The notes beneath the pieces are model-generated. The model searched no databases and was not told the DNA's origin. It worked only from the letters and a program-made list of their open reading frames with translations. This document shows, piece after piece, positions 60,920 through 64,000 of a DNA stretch of 64,000 nucleotides (position 1 is its first letter; each line of letters starts with the position of its first letter). The DNA is from Bacteroidales bacterium (GTDB taxonomy: Bacteria; Bacteroidota; Bacteroidia; Bacteroidales; UBA932), in NCBI GenBank assembly GCA_017619675.1, contig JAFZRX010000009.1:124001-188000 (forward strand), in the 5' to 3' direction. The translations under genes were made by a program, and so were the position numbers.

Positions 60920-61601
60920 GAAAGGGAAACTGCTCAGGCTTTTCCTGATTAAAATACCCCTCTTCCTGGTGACTTTCTCGCTTCTTTGGGTGCTGTTGCT
61001 CAAATGGATGCCGGTTCTGGTCACCCCTCTCATGGTAAGCCGTTCCATAGAGTACTGCAAGGACCCTTCCTTCAAGACGCATAAGAAATGGACCCGCCTG
61101 GAGGACATCTCCCCGGAGATGGTCAAAGCCGTCATCGCGTCGGAGGACAACCTGTTCGACACCCACAAGGGATTTGACTGGAAGGAGATACGCAACGCCA
61201 TAGACGAATACAAGAGCGGGAAGAGGCTCCGAGGCGCCAGCACAATCTCCCAGCAGACGGCCCGCAACGTTTTCCTTTTCCCTTCCAACACGGCCCTCAG
61301 AAAGGCCCTGGAGGCATATTTCACCGTCCTCATTGAATGGATATGGGGCAAGGAGAGGATAATGGAAGTATATCTGAACGTGGCTGAGATGGGCCCCGGG
61401 ATATACGGGGCGCAGGCGGCGGCGCGGGAGCTTTTCGGGAAGCAGGCGGCGGAACTCACCAGGCGCGAGGCCTGCCTCATTACCGCCTGCCTTCCTTCCC
61501 CCCTCACGCGCAACGCCGCCAAGCCCTCGTCATATGTGCAAAAAAGAGCCTCCCAGATATCTAACCTGGAAGGCAAGCTTAAGTTCCCTGACTGGATCTA
61601 G
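60912..61601 (+). CDS. mtgA: Monofunctional peptidoglycan glycosyltransferase
   Basis: 229 residues. One N-terminal membrane anchor (~8-30), then the GT51 domain: catalytic Glu78 in VIASEDNLFDTHKGFDW, RGASTISQQTARNVFL, and WGKERIMEVYLNVAEMGPGIYG with the second essential glutamate. Polymerises lipid II into glycan strands in the periplasm. No transpeptidase domain. The TAG shares bases with the TAG of the convergent pdxA (CTAG at 61598-61601). Confidence 0.95.
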   Translation: MIKKGKLLRLFLIKIPLFLVTFSLLWVLLLKWMPVLVTPLMVSRSIEYCKDPSFKTHKKWTRLEDISPEMVKAVIASEDNLFDTHKGFDWKEIRNAIDEYKSGKRLRGASTISQQTARNVFLFPSNTALRKALEAYFTVLIEWIWGKERIMEVYLNVAEMGPGIYGAQAAARELFGKQAAELTRREACLITACLPSPLTRNAAKPSSYVQKRASQISNLEGKLKFPDWI

Positions 61602-62668
61602 GAGTCTTCCGTCTGGTCCAGTTCCTGTTCCACCATCTTTCCCTGGAGGAGCTCGTCATATGCGATACGGTTGCGGTAAATGTCTATGGCCGCGAAGATT
61701 GAGGCCCTCATGGAGAGAGGGTCCGCCGCGTCGCGTCCGGCCATATCGTATGCCGTTCCGTGGTCCGGGGAGGTGCGCACGATTGGCAGTCCTGCCGTGA
61801 AGTTGACGCCGTCGGAAAAGGACAGGGCCTTGAACGGCTCCAGTCCCTGGTCGTGGTACATTGCAAGGGTGGCGTCGAATTTATTGTACTCCCCAAGGCC
61901 GAAGTAGCCGTCCGGAGAATACGGGCCGAAGGCCAGGATTCCCTGCTCCACGGCTTCGTCAATTGCGGGGCGGATGATGTTCTGCTCCTCGGATCCCAGG
62001 AGGCCGCCGTCTCCGCAGTGGGGATTGAGGCTCAGCACGGCGATCTTTGGCATGTCTACGCCGAAGTCCCTCTTGAGGGACTGGTCCAACAACCGCAACT
62101 TGCTGATTATCTTTTCCTTGGTAATGCTTGCAGGAACGTCCTTCAAGGGGATGTGCCCGGTCACCACGCCCACCTTCATGGCCTGGCTGACCATGAACAT
62201 CGCGATGTCCTTTACGCCGAATGCGTTCTGCAGGTACTCGGTGTGGCCTGTATAGCCGAAGCCCTCGCTAACCATGGCCTTCTTGTTGATGGGGGCGGTC
62301 ACAAGAACGTCGATGTCGCCCCTGCGGATGTCCCTCACCGCCCATTCCAGGGAGGTTATTGCTGCCTTGGCGCTTTCCGGAGTGGCCTGACCCGGCTCCA
62401 CGAACACGTTGTCAGGCAGGCAGTTGACTATGTTTATGCGCCTTGGATGCGCGTCCTTTGCGGATGAGATCACGTTGGTGTCCATCTGCTCTATATTGTG
62501 GATGAGCTTCTTGTAGAAGCCGAATATCTTTGACGAACCGTAGATCACCGGGGTGAATGACTCGAGGATGCGCGGGTCCGCAAGGGCCTTGATAATGACT
62601 TCGTATCCAATGCCGTTGCCGTCGCCCTGGGTGATACCCACTATTATCTGTTTGTTGTTCCTGGACAT
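61598..62668 (-). CDS. pdxA: 4-hydroxythreonine-4-phosphate dehydrogenase
   Basis: 356 residues. Family landmarks: GITQGDGNGIGYEVIIKAL at the N-terminus, YTGHTEYLQ and MYHDQGLEPFKAL with the metal-binding histidines, and VRTSPDHGTAYDMAG near the C-terminus. NAD-dependent step of the DXP-dependent vitamin B6 pathway. The rnhA gene lies 16 bases upstream on the same strand, suggesting co-transcription. No pdxJ is visible in the window. Confidence 0.95.
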   Translation of the reverse strand: MSRNNKQIIVGITQGDGNGIGYEVIIKALADPRILESFTPVIYGSSKIFGFYKKLIHNIEQMDTNVISSAKDAHPRRINIVNCLPDNVFVEPGQATPESAKAAITSLEWAVRDIRRGDIDVLVTAPINKKAMVSEGFGYTGHTEYLQNAFGVKDIAMFMVSQAMKVGVVTGHIPLKDVPASITKEKIISKLRLLDQSLKRDFGVDMPKIAVLSLNPHCGDGGLLGSEEQNIIRPAIDEAVEQGILAFGPYSPDGYFGLGEYNKFDATLAMYHDQGLEPFKALSFSDGVNFTAGLPIVRTSPDHGTAYDMAGRDAADPLSMRASIFAAIDIYRNRIAYDELLQGKMVEQELDQTEDS

Positions 62669-62684
62669 TATATTGCGTTTTTAT

Positions 62685-63176
62685 TTAAAAAATCTGAGGC
62701 TGTTCAATATCCTGGATATAGCCTGTGTCAGCCGGAAGGTCCGTTGCTGCGCCCGCCTCTACGGCAAGCTGGTCGCAGCGCTCGTTCTCAGGGTGTCCCG
62801 CATGGCCCTTGAGCCAGTGGAAAGTGGCCCTGTGGCTTCTGTAGAGGGGCAGGAAACGCATCCAGAGGTCAGCGTTCTTGACCTTCTTGAAGCTCTTCCG
62901 CACCCAGTTCTCCAGCCATCCTTCAGTTATGGCTTTGACCACATAGGTGGAGTCGCTCCAGACTTCCACCACGGCATTCTGCCATTTGATGGCCTCCAGA
63001 CCCACTATGACCGCCAGCAGTTCCATGCGGTTGTTGGTGGTGAGGGCGAAACCTCCGGAAAGTTCCTTTCGCAGGTCCCCGCACTTGAGCACCACACCGT
63101 ATCCCCCCGGTCCCGGGTTGCCGCTGGAGGCGCCGTCCGTATAGAGATAGATTACCGGTTTTTCCGCTGTAGCCAT
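62685..63176 (-). CDS. rnhA: Ribonuclease HI
   Basis: 163 residues, type 1 RNase H without the N-terminal hybrid-binding domain. Catalytic acidic residues: D in LYTDGASSGNPGPGGYG, E in NRMELLAVIVGLEAI, D in VWSDSTYV, and the C-terminal D in NERCDQLAVEAG. Degrades RNA in RNA-DNA hybrids. It precedes pdxA. Confidence 0.96.
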   Translation of the reverse strand: MATAEKPVIYLYTDGASSGNPGPGGYGVVLKCGDLRKELSGGFALTTNNRMELLAVIVGLEAIKWQNAVVEVWSDSTYVVKAITEGWLENWVRKSFKKVKNADLWMRFLPLYRSHRATFHWLKGHAGHPENERCDQLAVEAGAATDLPADTGYIQDIEQPQIF

Positions 63177-63195
63177 ACCTTGGGATATTGTCTAA

Positions 63196-63242
63196 CAAAA
63201 GTAGGTAAAATATTCTTTACTGGAGTATTTTTGTTAAATTTG
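63196..63242. promoter_or_regulatory. Divergent minus-7 boxes for rnhA and rmlD
   Basis: CAAAAGTA (63196-63203) reads TACTTTTG towards rnhA. TATTTTTG (63226-63233) and TAAATTTG (63235-63242) point to rmlD; the latter ends three bases before the ATG at 63246, implying a leaderless or near-leaderless mRNA. Confidence 0.5.
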
Positions 63243-63245
63243 TCA

Positions 63246-64000
63246 ATGATGAAAGTGATTGTGACAGGTGCAGAAGGCCAGTTGGGGAGAGAGTTGCGCG
63301 CTGCCTCCAGGGGCGGCGCCCACAATTATGTCTTCACGGACGTCTGCAGTATAAGCAGGGAGGAAACCCGTTACCTTGACATTACGGACACATCGGCCGT
63401 CAATGCTTTCTTTGCTGCGGAAAAACCGGATGTTGTCGTAAACTGCGCGGCCTATACCAACGTGGACAAGGCGGAGGACGATGCCGCCGCGGCGGACCTT
63501 CTCAACCGCGTGGCGGTTGGGAACATCGCCCGCGCGGCCATGGACTGCGCCGCAACCGTAATCCACATTTCCACTGACTATGTGTTTGGAGGAGACGGGA
63601 GAGTCCCCTACAGGGAGGATGACGCCAAGAACCCCCTGGGCGTCTACGGGCGCACAAAACTTGCAGGGGAACAGGAACTGCTTGAATCTGGATGCAAGGC
63701 AATCATAATCCGCACCGCATGGCTGTATTCCCCTTACGGGAAGAATTTCGTCAGGACAATGATGTCCCTGATGTCCTCCCACCCGGAAGTGGGCGTGGTG
63801 GCGGACCAGGTGGGCAGCCCCACCTGTGCCGCAGACCTCGCCGACGTGATATACGGGATCATAGAGCGTGGAAAACTGGGCTATACGGGCGTATATCACT
63901 TTACTGACGCTGGAGTGGTCTCCTGGTTCGATTTCGCCCGCGAGATATGCCGCCTTGGCGGCTGGGACTGCACCGTGAAGCCGCTGCGATCCAGCGAGTT
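63246..64000 (+). CDS. rmlD: dTDP-4-dehydrorhamnose reductase (3' end beyond the window)
   Basis: The frame runs off the end of the window, giving 251 residues of about 285-300. The N-terminus MKVIVTGAEGQLGRELR is the SDR nucleotide-binding loop; VNCAAYTNVDKAEDD is the RmlD signature; the catalytic Y-x-x-x-K is YGRTKLAGE, with the STDYVFGG serine-threonine region before it, and RTAWLYSPYGKNFV follows. Last step of dTDP-L-rhamnose synthesis, so rhamnose is likely in the surface glycan. Start is either ATG 63246 or 63249. Confidence 0.94.
   Translation, partial: MMKVIVTGAEGQLGRELRAASRGGAHNYVFTDVCSISREETRYLDITDTSAVNAFFAAEKPDVVVNCAAYTNVDKAEDDAAAADLLNRVAVGNIARAAMDCAATVIHISTDYVFGGDGRVPYREDDAKNPLGVYGRTKLAGEQELLESGCKAIIIRTAWLYSPYGKNFVRTMMSLMSSHPEVGVVADQVGSPTCAADLADVIYGIIERGKLGYTGVYHFTDAGVVSWFDFAREICRLGGWDCTVKPLRSSE

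Noticed and set aside
1-64000. tRNA, rRNA, CRISPR, insertion sequences, prophage
   Set aside because: I looked for clover-leaf-like sequences, regular repeat-spacer arrays, transposase motifs and terminal repeats and saw none; gaps between genes are too short to hide large RNA genes.

Overview
The window is chromosomal DNA of a member of the Bacteroidota, most likely an uncultured or poorly described, fairly GC-rich Bacteroidales lineage. The evidence is as follows. Promoters follow the Bacteroidota pattern TTTG-N19-TAnnTTTG (clearest before rplU and the HU gene), and Shine-Dalgarno sequences are almost absent. Several families are typical of the phylum: DUF4954, S46 and M49 peptidases, SusC-like barrels with CarboxypepD-regulatory N-termini, a YfhO membrane protein, a 29-residue COX24/AURKAIP1-like basic protein, and PASTA-rluD-lnt gene order. 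I cannot name a genus. Coding density is very high: no gap between genes exceeds 200 bases, and I saw no tRNA, rRNA, CRISPR array, insertion sequence or prophage.

Layout. 1-9230: a polysaccharide-assembly region with a cut-off GT32-type transferase, UDP-galactopyranose mutase (glf), three GT2 transferases (two of them tandem paralogues), two GT4 transferases and a YfhO-like membrane protein; it implies a galactofuranose-containing surface glycan. 9300-15426: DUF4954 beta-helix protein, rpsU with an exceptionally strong Shine-Dalgarno, a degenerate AAA-type ATPase, rplU-rpmA, serS, ruvC. 15510-23376: a glycine-rich outer-membrane barrel protein, then an operon of 5-FTHF cyclo-ligase, LysE exporter, PASTA protein, rluD and lnt. 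23407-25423 (minus): HU, a 29-aa basic protein, RNase G. 25549-34369: a lipoprotein GH54 arabinofuranosidase, lon, ung-coaD-thioredoxin-like-small protein-alr. 34372-37037: hslR-like S4 protein, a phosphomannose isomerase homologue with altered metal ligands and a natural His8 tail, DJ-1, rubrerythrin.

37105-40023 is a compact three-gene operon of an HPr-kinase-like protein, an S24/S26-like protease without a membrane anchor and an ABC exporter, driven from a 22-bp perfect palindrome. It resembles peptide-modification/export modules and is my best candidate for an undescribed system. It is followed by an AddB/AddA-like helicase-nuclease pair. 45593-55226 holds XerD, dipeptidyl peptidase III, tpiA, DPP11, a small barrel protein, trpS, recA and rlmN. 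55223-57556 is a divergent pair, an HxxxD acyltransferase-like protein and a membrane LytTR regulator, separated by helically phased repeats. 57561-64000 has a PlpD-like patatin/barrel protein, recX, a Mom-like GNAT-fold protein, mtgA, pdxA, rnhA and the start of rmlD.

Themes. Genes are packed tightly: seven of ten convergent gene pairs end within three bases of each other or share stop-codon bases. Several minus-7 boxes end only 3-6 bases before the ATG, suggesting leaderless transcripts. Metabolic hints are peptide and plant-arabinan use (DPP11, DPP III, GH54) and an anaerobic oxidative-stress defence (rubrerythrin, DJ-1).
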